In this document: positions 26,691-36,420 of the stretch, piece after piece | Numbering within the stretch: the first letter of the stretch is position 1 | Layout of the letters: each line of letters opens with the position of its first letter | DNA from: Ruminococcus sp. YRD2003 | GTDB lineage: Bacteria > Bacillota > Clostridia > Oscillospirales > Ruminococcaceae | Direction of reading: 5' to 3' | Assembly (NCBI GenBank): GCA_900109435.1 | Contig: FNZT01000008.1 | Location: forward strand, 121,978 to 185,977 | DNA length: 64,000 nt | Position numbers and translations under genes: made by a program | The notes under the pieces: model-generated | The model's input: only the letters and a program-made list of their open reading frames with translations | Database searches by the model: none | What the model was told of the DNA's origin: nothing

Positions 26691-28889
26691 ATGAAGATCA
26701 TTGCAAGAGCAGCTGCGGTCGTGCTGTCCGCGGCGGTTGCCTTACCGTCTTTTTTCGGTACAGGCTTCAAGGTCGATGCGGCGACTACGGTCACGCTCTC
26801 GCCTTACAGCACCTACGACATAAACGACGGCAAGTTTGAAGGCTGGGGCACGTCCCTGTGCTGGTGGGCGAACAGAGTCGGCTACTCCGACAGCCTCGCT
26901 CAGAAAGCTGCCGACACTTTCTACGGCGAGAACGGTCTGCGCCTGAATATCGCACGCTTCAACATCGGCGGCGGCGACGATCCTAAGCATAACCACATCA
27001 CACGTACTGACTCAAATATGCCGGGCTACACCAAGTTCAACAACGGTCAGGTCACCTATGACTGGAATGCAGACTACAACCAGCGCAACGTGCTCCGCAA
27101 GTGTATAGCTGCTGCGGGAGATGATATGATAGTCGAGATGTTCTCGAACTCTCCGCCGTACTATATGACCAACAGCGGCTGCTCAAGCGGAAACCGCGAC
27201 GGCGGCAAGAACAACCTCAAGGACGATTACTACGACGATTTCGCAAAATACCTTGCTGAGGTAAGCTACCACTACAAGAACGAGTGGGGCATCGACATAC
27301 AGAGTATCACCCCAACAAATGAGCCGTATACCAACTTCTGGTACGCTGGAAGCCCCAAGCAGGAAGGCTGCCACTTTGACATTGGAAACTGTGAGAGCAA
27401 GATCATTCTTGAACTCCAGAAGGCTATGAACGAAAAAGGTATGGGCGATGTCATCATCAGCGCCAGCGATGAGACCTCTATCGACACTCAGATAGACGCT
27501 TTCAAGGCACTTTCTGCCGATGCAAAGAAAGCTGTCGGTCGTATCGACACCCATACATACGGCGGCTGGAAGCGCTCCGACCTGAGACAGCTCGCCCTCG
27601 ATTCGGGCAAGAACCTCTGGATGAGCGAGGTCGACGGAAACGGTACAGCAGGTCAGAATGCAGGTGCTATGGCTCCCGGTCTCTGGCTGTCCGAACGCAT
27701 CACCACCGACTGCAACGGACTCAATGCGTCTGCGTGGATACTCTGGCAGGTCATCGACAAGCACGTCTGCGCCGCAGGTTACAACGGCAAGAAGGACTCG
27801 GGCATGGTCGACATGACCAAGGGCTTCTGGGGGACGGCTGTCGCTGACCACGATAAGAACGAGATCGTCCTCTCAAAGAAATACTACTGCTTCGGTCAGT
27901 ACACACGTTATATCCGTCCCGGTATGACCATGCTGAAATCCTCCGGCAACACTATGGCTGCCTTCGACGATAAGAACAACCAGCTCGTTATCGTTTCATA
28001 CAACACTTCGGCTAACAAGTCGGATATGGTATACAACCTCTCCCAGTTCGCACAGTGCGGTTCGAGCGCTAAGGTCATCCGTACAAGCAACAGCGAGAAT
28101 TGGGCTGACAAGGGTACTATCGACATCAGCGGCGGCGTTCTGAAAACTTCTCTTGAGCCCAACTCTGTTACTACTTTCATCATCGACGATGTAAAGGGCA
28201 GCATTGAGCTCGAGGGCAAGATAGATGTTGACCTTTCAAAGGTCACAGGTTCTTCTCCCTGGAAGGATGATACGAACAACGACTGCAAGAAGGCGTTCGA
28301 CGGCAAGACAAACACCTTTTTCGACGGTCTCGGTCACGGCTGGGTACAGGCCGACCTCGGTGATACGTACGAGCTTTCAGCTATCGGATACGCTCCGAGA
28401 AGCGGATTCGAATACCGCTGTCCCGCCGGTAAGTTCTCAATATCTGTTGACGGAGAAAACTGGACAGATCTGTACACGATAGACTCCGTCCCCAGTTCGG
28501 GAATGAATTATATCACCAAATTCGACGGAGAAGCTATCGGAAGGTATGTACGCTATCAGACACCCGACGGAACTCCCGACAGTTCGGTAAACAAGGACAA
28601 TTCCTACTGTGCGAATATCGCAGAAATAGCTCTCTACGGAGAGAAGAAGGAAGTCGCTCCGAAGGAGGTCCTCGGCGACGTTGACGGAAGCGGCGACCTG
28701 CACGTGAACGACCTCGTGCTCATGCAGAAATATCTGCTTGGAGCTGAGAAGGAGCTCCCCGAGTGGAAGAATGCTGATATGGACAATGACGGCAGGCTCG
28801 ATATGTTCGACCTTGTGAGACTTCGCCGCCGCCTTACAGAATCAGTCGGTTTTATTACAACGGGCAAAGCCACGTTCACGGAAAAATAA
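26691..28889 (+). CDS. Secreted GH30-F5/8C-dockerin enzyme
   Basis: A 732-aa cellulosomal enzyme. Signal peptide 1-30. A GH30 barrel begins with 'FEGWGTSLCWWANRVG', the opening typical of the endo-beta-1,6-galactanase-like subfamily (GH30_5). Acid/base Glu211 lies in 'TPTNEPY' and nucleophile Glu313 in 'WMSEVDG'. After a beta domain comes a discoidin/F5/8C module (about 510-645, CBM32-like) and a dockerin (about 655-720). Together with the divergent double-GH43 gene it suggests attack on arabinogalactan side chains (inference). The ATG has AAAGGGG upstream. Confidence 0.9.
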   Translation: MKIIARAAAVVLSAAVALPSFFGTGFKVDAATTVTLSPYSTYDINDGKFEGWGTSLCWWANRVGYSDSLAQKAADTFYGENGLRLNIARFNIGGGDDPKHNHITRTDSNMPGYTKFNNGQVTYDWNADYNQRNVLRKCIAAAGDDMIVEMFSNSPPYYMTNSGCSSGNRDGGKNNLKDDYYDDFAKYLAEVSYHYKNEWGIDIQSITPTNEPYTNFWYAGSPKQEGCHFDIGNCESKIILELQKAMNEKGMGDVIISASDETSIDTQIDAFKALSADAKKAVGRIDTHTYGGWKRSDLRQLALDSGKNLWMSEVDGNGTAGQNAGAMAPGLWLSERITTDCNGLNASAWILWQVIDKHVCAAGYNGKKDSGMVDMTKGFWGTAVADHDKNEIVLSKKYYCFGQYTRYIRPGMTMLKSSGNTMAAFDDKNNQLVIVSYNTSANKSDMVYNLSQFAQCGSSAKVIRTSNSENWADKGTIDISGGVLKTSLEPNSVTTFIIDDVKGSIELEGKIDVDLSKVTGSSPWKDDTNNDCKKAFDGKTNTFFDGLGHGWVQADLGDTYELSAIGYAPRSGFEYRCPAGKFSISVDGENWTDLYTIDSVPSSGMNYITKFDGEAIGRYVRYQTPDGTPDSSVNKDNSYCANIAEIALYGEKKEVAPKEVLGDVDGSGDLHVNDLVLMQKYLLGAEKELPEWKNADMDNDGRLDMFDLVRLRRRLTESVGFITTGKATFTEK

Positions 28890-28896
28890 GCAATAA

Positions 28897-28924
28897 AAAA
28901 GGCGTACCGATTGGTACGCCTTTT
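28897..28924 (+). terminator. Terminator of the GH30 gene
   Basis: AAAAGGCGTACC pairs perfectly with GGTACGCCTTTT around GATT. Confidence 0.88.
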
Positions 28925-28939
28925 GTTGTATTATGAAAA

Positions 28940-28958
28940 CCCCCGGCTCTGCCGGGGG
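28940..28958 (-). terminator. Terminator of the downstream minus-strand lipoprotein
   Basis: CCCCCGGC and GCCGGGGG pair around TCT; on the minus strand the stem is followed by TTTTC. Confidence 0.7.
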
Positions 28959-28965
28959 ATGTTTA

Positions 28966-29553
28966 TTATGTATTCCTTGTCACCTTACGGTACCACTCAT
29001 ATGCCTCGTTGGCGTCACCGCTGTTCGAGTATATTGATGTCATACACTTATTTTCATATATTACCCGCCCCTTCAGCAAGCCGTCCGTTGTGTAGTACAT
29101 CGCCGTTACAGTCGTTGTCGAGGCTTCTACATCGGGCATCATCTCTGGCACGAGCAGCTCATAGTCCGCGAACTCGGCGGCATTGCAGATAAGGTCATAG
29201 GTCGCCGCAAGCTTGTCTTTGTCAACGGCGTTTTCCTGTACGGTATAGCCGCTCAGCTCTCCTGCCGCGTACTTCTCGGTCAGAGCGGCATAGCTGAGCT
29301 TCATCAGCTCCGCATCGCTTGATATGCACCTGTTGCCGTCAGAATCAATAAAGCTGAGCTGCGAATCATCGCCTGTGTACTCGTTTGCAGTGAGCATCTC
29401 GATATAGCGTATCGCGGGGACATTACTGCGGTCGGCTCGTATATGAGAAGCTCGTATATGAGAAGCTGTCGTCTCTGCGTCGGAGTTTCCCATATTTCCC
29501 TGACAGCCCGTAAGCATGATGAGCCCCAAAGCTGCGGCAATTAGTTTTTTCAT
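28966..29553 (-). CDS. Lipoprotein of unknown function
   Basis: A 195-aa protein with lipoprotein signal 'MKKLIAAALGLIMLTGC'. The mature part has a duplicated pentapeptide ('SHIRASHIRA', from a 15-bp tandem repeat), then a domain with 'YTGDDSQLSFIDSDGNRCISS' and a helical C-terminus. No family recognised. The chosen Met is 31 codons inside the open frame because the lipobox then falls at the proper distance; GGAGG lies upstream. Confidence 0.7.
   Translation of the reverse strand: MKKLIAAALGLIMLTGCQGNMGNSDAETTASHIRASHIRADRSNVPAIRYIEMLTANEYTGDDSQLSFIDSDGNRCISSDAELMKLSYAALTEKYAAGELSGYTVQENAVDKDKLAATYDLICNAAEFADYELLVPEMMPDVEASTTTVTAMYYTTDGLLKGRVIYENKCMTSIYSNSGDANEAYEWYRKVTRNT
29435..29464 (-). 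repeat. 15-bp perfect tandem duplication inside the lipoprotein gene
   Basis: GCTCGTATATGAGAA occurs twice in direct succession and adds five codons in frame (Ser-His-Ile-Arg-Ala), just after the lipidated N-terminus. A slippage product. Confidence 0.85.
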
Positions 29554-29709
29554 GGTGTTCACCTCCGATGATATCATTCTACTGCATATGTGTCGGAAAA
29601 TGGCTGTTTTGTTGCGCTCAGCCGCAAACTTTGTATAACTGCACATATACCATGTGCCGACTTTGTGCAGACTGCCGAAACATTATTTTTCTTTTTTTTC
29701 AAAAAAGAC

Positions 29710-29738
29710 TTGATTTTTTCCTCCTCCCGCGCTATAAT
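29710..29738 (+). promoter_or_regulatory. Promoter of the T-box-pheST unit
   Basis: TTGATT (29710-29715) and TATAAT (29733-29738), spacing 17, placed just before the T-box leader. Confidence 0.75.
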
Positions 29739-29744
29739 GTATAC

Positions 29745-30066
29745 ATAACCCGTTGACTGAGAGAGTAGGTCTGCGTTTAAGTCGTCAGAGAGGAGCGGAA
29801 AGGTGCGAGCGCTCCGTCCGAAAGCATTCCGAAGTTCACTCACGAGGGGCGGAACAGAAGTGTTCGGCGGCATGGCGTGCTGAAAAGGCACGGCGTGTAT
29901 GGACAGGTGCGGGGAGCGTCCGTTATGGCGCGGAGCGTGCTTGTACTGCGGGCATGGTAGGTTCTGACGTATGTCTGCGTTAAAGACAAGAGAGTGTCGG
30001 CTCTCCTGACAATGGGTGGTTATAAGCAAGCTATTTAGTCTTGTCCTGTTGGACAGGGCTTTTTTT
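29745..30066 (+). ncRNA. T-box riboswitch (tRNA-Phe type) controlling pheST
   Basis: The leader has the Stem I GA motif (AGAGAGGAGCGG), the specifier-loop pattern GAAG-TTC-ACTC with TTC (Phe) at 29835-29837, and the T-box core AATGGGTGG at 30011-30019 followed by T. UGGU would pair with the ACCA end of tRNA-Phe. A terminator stem of ten pairs (30037-30060) ends in a run of T. Uncharged tRNA-Phe would stabilise the antiterminator and switch on the synthetase genes. The placement in front of pheS is exactly as known for this class. Confidence 0.9.
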
Positions 30067-30103
30067 ATTGTCACGACACAAAAATCTATTTTGAGGTGAA
30101 AAA

Positions 30104-31132
30104 ATGAAAGAACAGCTGGAAAAAATCGAAGCGCTCGCTAAGCAGGAGCTCGAATCCTGCACCGAGATCAAGGCGCTGGACGACCTGAGGATAAGATTCC
30201 TCGGCAAGAAGGGCGAGCTCACTGCCATTCTCAAACAAATGGGCAAGCTCACTCCCGAAGAAAGACCCGTTATCGGTCAGCTCGCCAACAAGGTCAGAGC
30301 TGACATCGAAGAGGCTCTCGGCTCTAAACTCGCGGCTCTGAAGTCGAACGCACAGTCCGCTAAGCTCAAGGAGGAGACTATCGACATCACTCTCCCTGGC
30401 AGGCACGCGCCTTTCGGCAAGCTCCACCCGCTCTCAAAGGTCGAGAATGAGATACGCGAGATATTCATCGGCATGGGCTTCAATATCGCTGACGGTCCCG
30501 AGATCGACGACGACTACCACGTTTTCGAGGCGCTCAATCTCCCGCCCGACCACCCTGCACGCGATACTCAGGACACTTTCTACATCGAGAATACCAACGA
30601 GACTGTCCTCCTCCGTACTCAGACTTCATCGGTACAGGTACACGTTATGGAGACTCAGAAGCCTCCGATACGCATTATCTCTCCAGGCAGAGTTTTCCGC
30701 TCGGATGCCGTTGACGCCACGCACTCCCCACTCTTCCACCAGATAGAGGGTCTCGTAGTCGACAAGGGCATCACCATGAGCGACCTTAAAGGTACGCTCG
30801 AAATGCTCATGAAGAAGCTCTACGGCAACGACTGCAAGCTCCGCTTCCGTCCCCACCACTTCCCCTTCACCGAGCCAAGCTGTGAGGTGGATATAAGCTG
30901 CTTCAACTGCGGCGGAAAGGGCTGCTCGATGTGCAAGGACGAGGGCTATATCGAGCTCCTCGGCGCTGGTATGGTCCACCCGAAGGTACTCGAGAACTGC
31001 GGTATCGATCCCGAGGTATACTCTGGATTCGCGTTCGGTCTCGGACTGGAACGTATGGTCATGGGTCGCTACGACATCAACGACCTCCGTCTCCTCTATG
31101 AGAACGACGTGCGCTTCCTTGAACAGTTCTGA
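30104..31132 (+). CDS. pheS: Phenylalanyl-tRNA synthetase alpha subunit
   Basis: A 342-aa class II synthetase subunit with an N-terminal coiled coil, catalytic motifs including 'FRSDAVDATHSPLFHQIEG' (motif 2) and 'GFAFGLGLERMVM' (motif 3), and the Phe-pocket region 'FPFTEPS'. It pairs with PheT as an alpha2-beta2 enzyme. A Cys cluster 'CFNCGGKGCSMC' is present, as in many Firmicute PheS. The ATG follows GAGGTG by 6 bases and the gene is under T-box control. A 153-bp gap of no recognised content separates it from pheT. Confidence 0.97.
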   Translation: MKEQLEKIEALAKQELESCTEIKALDDLRIRFLGKKGELTAILKQMGKLTPEERPVIGQLANKVRADIEEALGSKLAALKSNAQSAKLKEETIDITLPGRHAPFGKLHPLSKVENEIREIFIGMGFNIADGPEIDDDYHVFEALNLPPDHPARDTQDTFYIENTNETVLLRTQTSSVQVHVMETQKPPIRIISPGRVFRSDAVDATHSPLFHQIEGLVVDKGITMSDLKGTLEMLMKKLYGNDCKLRFRPHHFPFTEPSCEVDISCFNCGGKGCSMCKDEGYIELLGAGMVHPKVLENCGIDPEVYSGFAFGLGLERMVMGRYDINDLRLLYENDVRFLEQF

Positions 31133-31285
31133 GCAGTGAGACTCGGCAGGCTTTCGCATTTCTGTTCGCAGTCAGGGCTGACTTCCCACAGGATGCATGG
31201 GCTGCTTTCACACATGAACTGTCGGATCAATGCAGGATCATACAACAATACAGTTTTTACCGAATAAATCGAAAGGAAAAAAGAT

Positions 31286-33742
31286 ATGAATCTATCTATG
31301 AAATGGCTCGGCGACTACGTTAAAGCCGATATGCCGATAAAGGATTTCTGCCACGCTCTCACTATGAGCGGCTCAAAGGTCGAGTGCTATGAGGAGGAAG
31401 GAAAAAATATCTCCAACGTAGTGGTCGGAAAAATACTCTCTAAGGGTCCTCACGAGAACGCTGACGCGCTCTTCGTGTGTCAGGTGGACGTCGGCGCTGA
31501 GGCTCCCATACAGATAGTCACCAACGCTAAAAATGTCAAGGAGGGCGACCTCGTGCCCGTTGCACTCGACGGTGCTGTACTCCCCGAGGGCAAGATAAAA
31601 AAGTGCAAGATGCGCGGAGTCGAGAGCTTCGGTATGTTCTGCGGCCTCGATACTCTCGGTCTCACAGCTCACGATTTCCCCTATGCAGACCCCGAGGGCG
31701 TGTTCGTCATCGAGGAGGACTGTGAGCTCGGTCAGGATATACACTCGGCTATCGGTCTCGACGATACCTCCGTTGAGTTCGAGATAACCTCCAACCGCCC
31801 CGACTGCCTCAGCGTTATCGGTCTTGCACGTGAGACTGCCGCTACTTACGGCACGGAGCTGAAGGTAAAGGCTCCCGTATTCAAGGGCGTGAACGGCGAT
31901 ATCAACTCCATGCTCAAGGTCGATATCCACAACACCGAAAAGTGCCAGCGTTACTGCGCGGGTATCGTCAGGAACGTAAAGATCGGTCCCTCGCCGAGAT
32001 GGATGAGAGAGAGACTTCGTGCCAGCGGCGTTCGCCCGATAAACAACTTCGTCGACATCACCAACTACGTAATGCTCGAGTACGGTCAGCCTATGCACGC
32101 TTTCGACCTCCGCTATGTTGAGGGAGCTCACATAAATGTCCGCAACGCTGTTGACGGCGAGAAGATCATGACCCTCGACGGCGTCGAGCGCGAACTCACA
32201 AGCGATATGCTCGTTATCGCCGACGAGAAGAAGCCCGTTGCCGTTGCAGGCATCATGGGCGGCGAGTACAGCGGCATCATGAATGATACGACCACTGTCG
32301 TTTTCGAGTCCGCTTACTTCGAGCCCACTCAGGTACGTCAGACCTCCAAGAAGCTCCGTCTCAAGTCCGACGCTTCCGCACGCTATGAAAAGGGCGTCGA
32401 CAGGCTCATCTCCATGACCTGCCTGAAGCGCGCTTTCGAGCTCGTTGAGGAACTCGGCGCAGGCGAGGTGCTCAACACCGTCATCGACCGCGACTACACC
32501 GACAAGACTCCCGCTTCCGTTGAGTTCGACCCGCAGTGGATAAACAGCTTCCTCGGAACAGACCTCACCGAAGAGCAGATGAAGGAATACCTCAGCCGCC
32601 TCGAATTCTCCTTCGAGGGCAACAGAGTGCTCGCTCCTTCGTTCCGCATCGACATCGGATGCAAGGCTGATATCGCTGAGGAGGTCGCACGCATCTACGG
32701 CTACAACAATATCCCCTCGACTGATTTCCGCGGCGTTGCAAGAGCGGAATTCACCCCCGAGCAGAAGTTCACGCGCGCTCTCAGAAATGCGGCTGTAGCT
32801 CTCGGCGGCTACGAGATCGCTACTTATTCTTTCGTTTCTCCCAAGTACTTCGATAAGATCAGGCTCCCCGAGGACAGCAGGCTCCGCAAGGTGGTACGCA
32901 TCGTGAATCCTCTCGGTGAGGATACGAGCGTTATGAGAACGTCCACTATCCCTTCGATGCTCGACGTGCTCTCTTTCAACTACAACAACCGCAACGAGAA
33001 GGCTTGTCTCTTCGAGATATCGAAGGAGTACCTCCCCGCACAGGAGGAGAAGCCGTACATCAACGGCGACACGCTCGCTTCAAACGGTCAGAAAAAACAC
33101 AGGTACGAATACTCGCTCCCCGATGAGCCGCAGAGACTTACTGTCGGTATGTACGGCGGCGATGCTGACTTCTATGCGCTCAAGGGCATGGTCGAGCAGC
33201 TCCTCGGCGAGATGAAGATATCCAATGTCGAGTATATCCGCGCTGACAACAGCGATGTTTTCGACGAGAAGTACGCTCTCCACCCCGGCAGAAGCGCCGT
33301 TATCATGCGTGACGGTGTGGCTCTCGGTATCATGGGCGAGGTTCACCCCGAAGTGCAGGACACCTACGAGATAGGCGTCAAGACTTACGTTGCTAAGCTC
33401 AATATCCCCGAGCTCATGGACGCTGCCGCTGATAAAATAACCTATCAGCCGCTGCCGAAGTTCCCTGCTACGACCCGCGACCTCAGCCTGCTCGTTGACG
33501 AGGATATGCCCGTTGCCGAGCTCGAAAAAGCTATCAAGGGCGCTGTCGGAAAGATACTCGAGAAGGTTACCCTCTTCGACGTTTACCGCAGCGACGATAT
33601 GAAAAAGAACGGCAAGAAGAGTATCGCTTACTCTATCTCCATGCGCTCGCATGAGGGCACGCTCACCGATGAACAGGCTGACAGCGCTATGAAGAAGGCG
33701 CTCAAGGCTCTCGCTGCCATCGGCGCTGAACTCAGAGGCTAA
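31286..33742 (+). CDS. pheT: Phenylalanyl-tRNA synthetase beta subunit
   Basis: An 818-aa protein of normal length: N-terminal EMAP-like tRNA-binding domain (about 40-150), B3/4 editing region, B5 domain, a catalytic-like core, and the C-terminal ferredoxin-fold anticodon-binding domain ('PLPKFPATTRDLSLLVDEDMP'). It forms the tetramer with PheS. AAAGGA lies upstream of the ATG. It is expected to be cotranscribed with pheS. Confidence 0.97.
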   Translation: MNLSMKWLGDYVKADMPIKDFCHALTMSGSKVECYEEEGKNISNVVVGKILSKGPHENADALFVCQVDVGAEAPIQIVTNAKNVKEGDLVPVALDGAVLPEGKIKKCKMRGVESFGMFCGLDTLGLTAHDFPYADPEGVFVIEEDCELGQDIHSAIGLDDTSVEFEITSNRPDCLSVIGLARETAATYGTELKVKAPVFKGVNGDINSMLKVDIHNTEKCQRYCAGIVRNVKIGPSPRWMRERLRASGVRPINNFVDITNYVMLEYGQPMHAFDLRYVEGAHINVRNAVDGEKIMTLDGVERELTSDMLVIADEKKPVAVAGIMGGEYSGIMNDTTTVVFESAYFEPTQVRQTSKKLRLKSDASARYEKGVDRLISMTCLKRAFELVEELGAGEVLNTVIDRDYTDKTPASVEFDPQWINSFLGTDLTEEQMKEYLSRLEFSFEGNRVLAPSFRIDIGCKADIAEEVARIYGYNNIPSTDFRGVARAEFTPEQKFTRALRNAAVALGGYEIATYSFVSPKYFDKIRLPEDSRLRKVVRIVNPLGEDTSVMRTSTIPSMLDVLSFNYNNRNEKACLFEISKEYLPAQEEKPYINGDTLASNGQKKHRYEYSLPDEPQRLTVGMYGGDADFYALKGMVEQLLGEMKISNVEYIRADNSDVFDEKYALHPGRSAVIMRDGVALGIMGEVHPEVQDTYEIGVKTYVAKLNIPELMDAAADKITYQPLPKFPATTRDLSLLVDEDMPVAELEKAIKGAVGKILEKVTLFDVYRSDDMKKNGKKSIAYSISMRSHEGTLTDEQADSAMKKALKALAAIGAELRG

Positions 33743-33747
33743 CAATA

Positions 33748-33777
33748 ATACCGTCGGTACGAAAGTATCGGCGGTAT
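33748..33777 (+). terminator. Weak hairpin after pheT
   Basis: ATACCGTCGGTAC pairs with GTATCGGCGGTAT around GAAA with a few wobble pairs. The T tract is poor, so some transcription may continue into the esterase gene. Confidence 0.45.
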
Positions 33778-33798
33778 ATCCTTTCAGAGGTGATATCA

Positions 33799-34845
33799 AT
33801 GAAATCTATCCCCCTCGATAATAACAGTGTAAAACTCATGGGACGCGCGCTCGTCAGGAACGATATCCTGTATCTCACGCTGTCGGGGACAGGCTGTGAA
33901 TTCACTTTCACGGGCTGTAGGCTCGTGCTCACGGCAGGCGTCGATGCGGACTGCTTCAACGACGGCAAGCGCTGTAATATGCCGCGCATTGCCGTACTCT
34001 GCGACGGACGCGTCATCGTCAAAAAAGTCATTGAACAGCGTGAAGAAAAGTTCGTCATCGTCAGCTCCGATACCCCCGTTACAAAGACTGTCCGCATTGT
34101 CAAGCTCTCCGAGTGCGCCTTCTCTCTCGCGGAGCTCCGCCCTGCGGAGACCGATGACGGAGCTGTCATTGCTCCTGCTCCCGAAAAGCCGATGAAGATC
34201 GAGTTCATCGGGGACTCCATAACCTGCGGGTACGGCGTCGACGACAGCAATATGCAGTCCGATTTCTCGTGCGAAGCCGAGAATGCGATGAAGTCCTATG
34301 CGTACATCTCAGCAGAACTCCTCGGCGCTGACTACAGCCTGTTCAGCTACAGCGGATACGGTCTGATAAGCGGCTATTCGGGCGACGGCTTGCGCAATAC
34401 CACCGAGATACTCCCGCCGTGGTATGAGACCTGCGGATTCTCATACAGCTCCGCGGGCGGTGTGAGATTGCAGGATCTACAGTGGGATTTCAGCCGATTC
34501 GTTCCCGATTTCATCGTCATCAACCTCGGCACCAACGACAACAGCTTCTGCTCATGCCATAACGAATCGTACAGGGAGTTCGAGGACTGCTACCTCGACT
34601 TTCTCCGCGTTTTAAGACGCAATAATCCCCGCGCGCACATCGTCTGCTCGCTCGGTATAATGCTCGCCGAGCCGCTCCCGTACATCGAGAGCGCGATTGA
34701 ACGCTTCGGGGACGAAAGAGTCAGCGTGTTCAGATTTACCACGCAGGACGGTCTGCTCGGGTTCGGCTCAAACTGGCATCCCTCCGAGGATACTCAGCTC
34801 CGCGCCGCCGAGGAACTCGCCGAATATATAAAAAGTATTCTGTAA
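33799..34845 (+). CDS. CE2-family carbohydrate esterase (SGNH), cytoplasmic
   Basis: A 348-aa protein with an N-terminal jelly-roll domain (about 1-125) and a C-terminal SGNH hydrolase: catalytic Ser in 'FIGDSITCGYG', Asn in 'INLGTNDN' and His in 'WHPSEDT'. This order is typical of CE2 acetyl-xylan/oligosaccharide deacetylases. There is no signal peptide and no dockerin, unlike secreted CE2 enzymes, so it probably deacetylates imported oligosaccharides. The ATG at 33799 has AGAGGTG 7 bases upstream; a GTG at 33790 is part of that site. Confidence 0.85.
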   Translation: MKSIPLDNNSVKLMGRALVRNDILYLTLSGTGCEFTFTGCRLVLTAGVDADCFNDGKRCNMPRIAVLCDGRVIVKKVIEQREEKFVIVSSDTPVTKTVRIVKLSECAFSLAELRPAETDDGAVIAPAPEKPMKIEFIGDSITCGYGVDDSNMQSDFSCEAENAMKSYAYISAELLGADYSLFSYSGYGLISGYSGDGLRNTTEILPPWYETCGFSYSSAGGVRLQDLQWDFSRFVPDFIVINLGTNDNSFCSCHNESYREFEDCYLDFLRVLRRNNPRAHIVCSLGIMLAEPLPYIESAIERFGDERVSVFRFTTQDGLLGFGSNWHPSEDTQLRAAEELAEYIKSIL

Positions 34846-34887
34846 AATGAATGCGTCCCCTTAGTCAGAATGTCATTCAAAAGTTTA

Positions 34888-34916
34888 GCCCCTTAGCGCT
34901 TTTTACGCTAAGGGGC
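34888..34916. terminator. Bidirectional terminator between esterase and DUF2130 gene
   Basis: GCCCCTTAGCG and CGCTAAGGGGC pair perfectly around a T-rich 7-base loop between convergent genes. Confidence 0.7.
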
Positions 34917-34959
34917 ATTACGTTTTTACTGACAATTATTGCAGCCTTGACGCCTTCGC

Positions 34960-36348
34960 TTACTGCTCGTTTTCGTCCTCGGATCCGAGGACGCTGAACA
35001 TCTCTATCATCGTATCGTTGTCCTTTGCAAGCTTCTTTATCGTGAGCTGGGTCTGTGCCTTGTTATTGGCAAGACGCAGGTTGTTCAGCGACTTCTGGAG
35101 ATTGTCCTTGACCTTGTTCAGGTGGTCTATCGTCTTGTCTATTTCTTCTATTGCGGTATTGAACTGCTTGCCCGCAAGCTCAAAGTTCTTCGAGAAGCCT
35201 GTCTTGAATTCCGTGATACGCTCCTCAAAATTGGTTATATCTATCTGCCTGTTCTTGAGGTCAAGTATCTCGCGCCTGAGCTCCATTGAATTCATCGCTG
35301 CATTGCGGAGGAGCGAGATGATCGGAATGAAGAACTGCGGTCGGATAACGTACATCTTCTCATACTTCCATGAGACGTCGACGATGCCCTGATTGTACAT
35401 CTCGCTGTCGCTCTCGAGCATGGATACGAGCACCGCATATTCACAATTCTTGTTCCTCCTGTCCCTGTCGAGCTTTTCAAAGAAGTCCTCGTTCTTGTGC
35501 TTCGTTGCGGTCGTATCCATTTCGTTCTTCATCTCGAACATTATGGATATCATCTCACAGCCTTCATCGTCCCGCTCGCGGTAGATATAATCGCCCTTTG
35601 TGCCATCCGTAACTGTGTTGTCCTTGCCGAATTCCGCGTTGCGAAAGGCTGTGGCACGTATCATATTGAACGAGTTCTCACAGTGCTGCTCAAGGGTCTC
35701 GCCTATCATCTTCGTGGACATCCTTGTTTTCAGGTCTTTGTAGTAGTCTATGCTCTCCTGCTGGGCTTTCAGCTTAGCCTCGTACTCCGCGCGCTGAGTA
35801 TCACGCTCCTTTTCGACCTTCGATACTGCGTCCTTTATCGCAAGCTCGCTTTCAAGCTTAGCGTTGTCAAGTTTAGAGCCGAGAAGTACGAGTTCCTCCC
35901 TCTTCCGTGCGAGCTCCTCGCTGCTCTCCGTAAGCTTTTTTTCGTACTTTTCCCTCTCCGCACTGACCGCACGTGATACTGCGAGCTCGGTTTTCCCCTC
36001 GCTCTGAGCTGCGTCTGCTTCAAGCTGCTGTATCTTCATTTTCAGCTCGCTTATCTCGGTCTCCTTCTGATTCCCGACCTTTGCAACTTCGGCTCTGACT
36101 GTCAGTTCTGCCGACTCCTTCATGCTGTTTATCTGCTCGCCGAGCCGCGCTATCTCATTCTCCTTTTCGCTCACTGCCTGATTCAGCCTTAACTCGCTCT
36201 CCTTTCGCTCGGCTGATGCCATGACCTCGAGCTGTCTGTGGAGCTCCGCATCGAATTCCTTCGTCCTTACCTGACTGAGGATGGCTGCATAACCCGCCTC
36301 ATCGACTGTGAATGCCTGTCCGCAGTGGGGACACTTTATCTCGTTCAT
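34960..36348 (-). CDS. DUF2130 domain protein
   Basis: A 462-aa cytoplasmic protein. It starts with a short zinc-ribbon-like 'IKCPHCGQAF', then a long coiled coil (about 30-205), then the DUF2130 core with 'GDYIYRERDDEGCEMISIMFEMKNE', whose E-x-K pattern resembles a PD-(D/E)XK nuclease fold, and a second coiled coil near the end. The family is widespread and uncharacterised; a nuclease role is only suggested by the fold. It stands alone between the esterase and the GTPase-NYN gene. Confidence 0.88.
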   Translation of the reverse strand: MNEIKCPHCGQAFTVDEAGYAAILSQVRTKEFDAELHRQLEVMASAERKESELRLNQAVSEKENEIARLGEQINSMKESAELTVRAEVAKVGNQKETEISELKMKIQQLEADAAQSEGKTELAVSRAVSAEREKYEKKLTESSEELARKREELVLLGSKLDNAKLESELAIKDAVSKVEKERDTQRAEYEAKLKAQQESIDYYKDLKTRMSTKMIGETLEQHCENSFNMIRATAFRNAEFGKDNTVTDGTKGDYIYRERDDEGCEMISIMFEMKNEMDTTATKHKNEDFFEKLDRDRRNKNCEYAVLVSMLESDSEMYNQGIVDVSWKYEKMYVIRPQFFIPIISLLRNAAMNSMELRREILDLKNRQIDITNFEERITEFKTGFSKNFELAGKQFNTAIEEIDKTIDHLNKVKDNLQKSLNNLRLANNKAQTQLTIKKLAKDNDTMIEMFSVLGSEDENEQ

Positions 36349-36420
36349 TGTTTTTCCTCCCGTAGAAATATGCTTATGAAATCCCGTAATAACCTCTTCG
36401 TATTATAGCTTGATACCTGT

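Noticed and set aside
31133-31285. Search for a second leader RNA between pheS and pheT
   Set aside because: No T-box core, specifier or terminator was found in the 153-bp gap.
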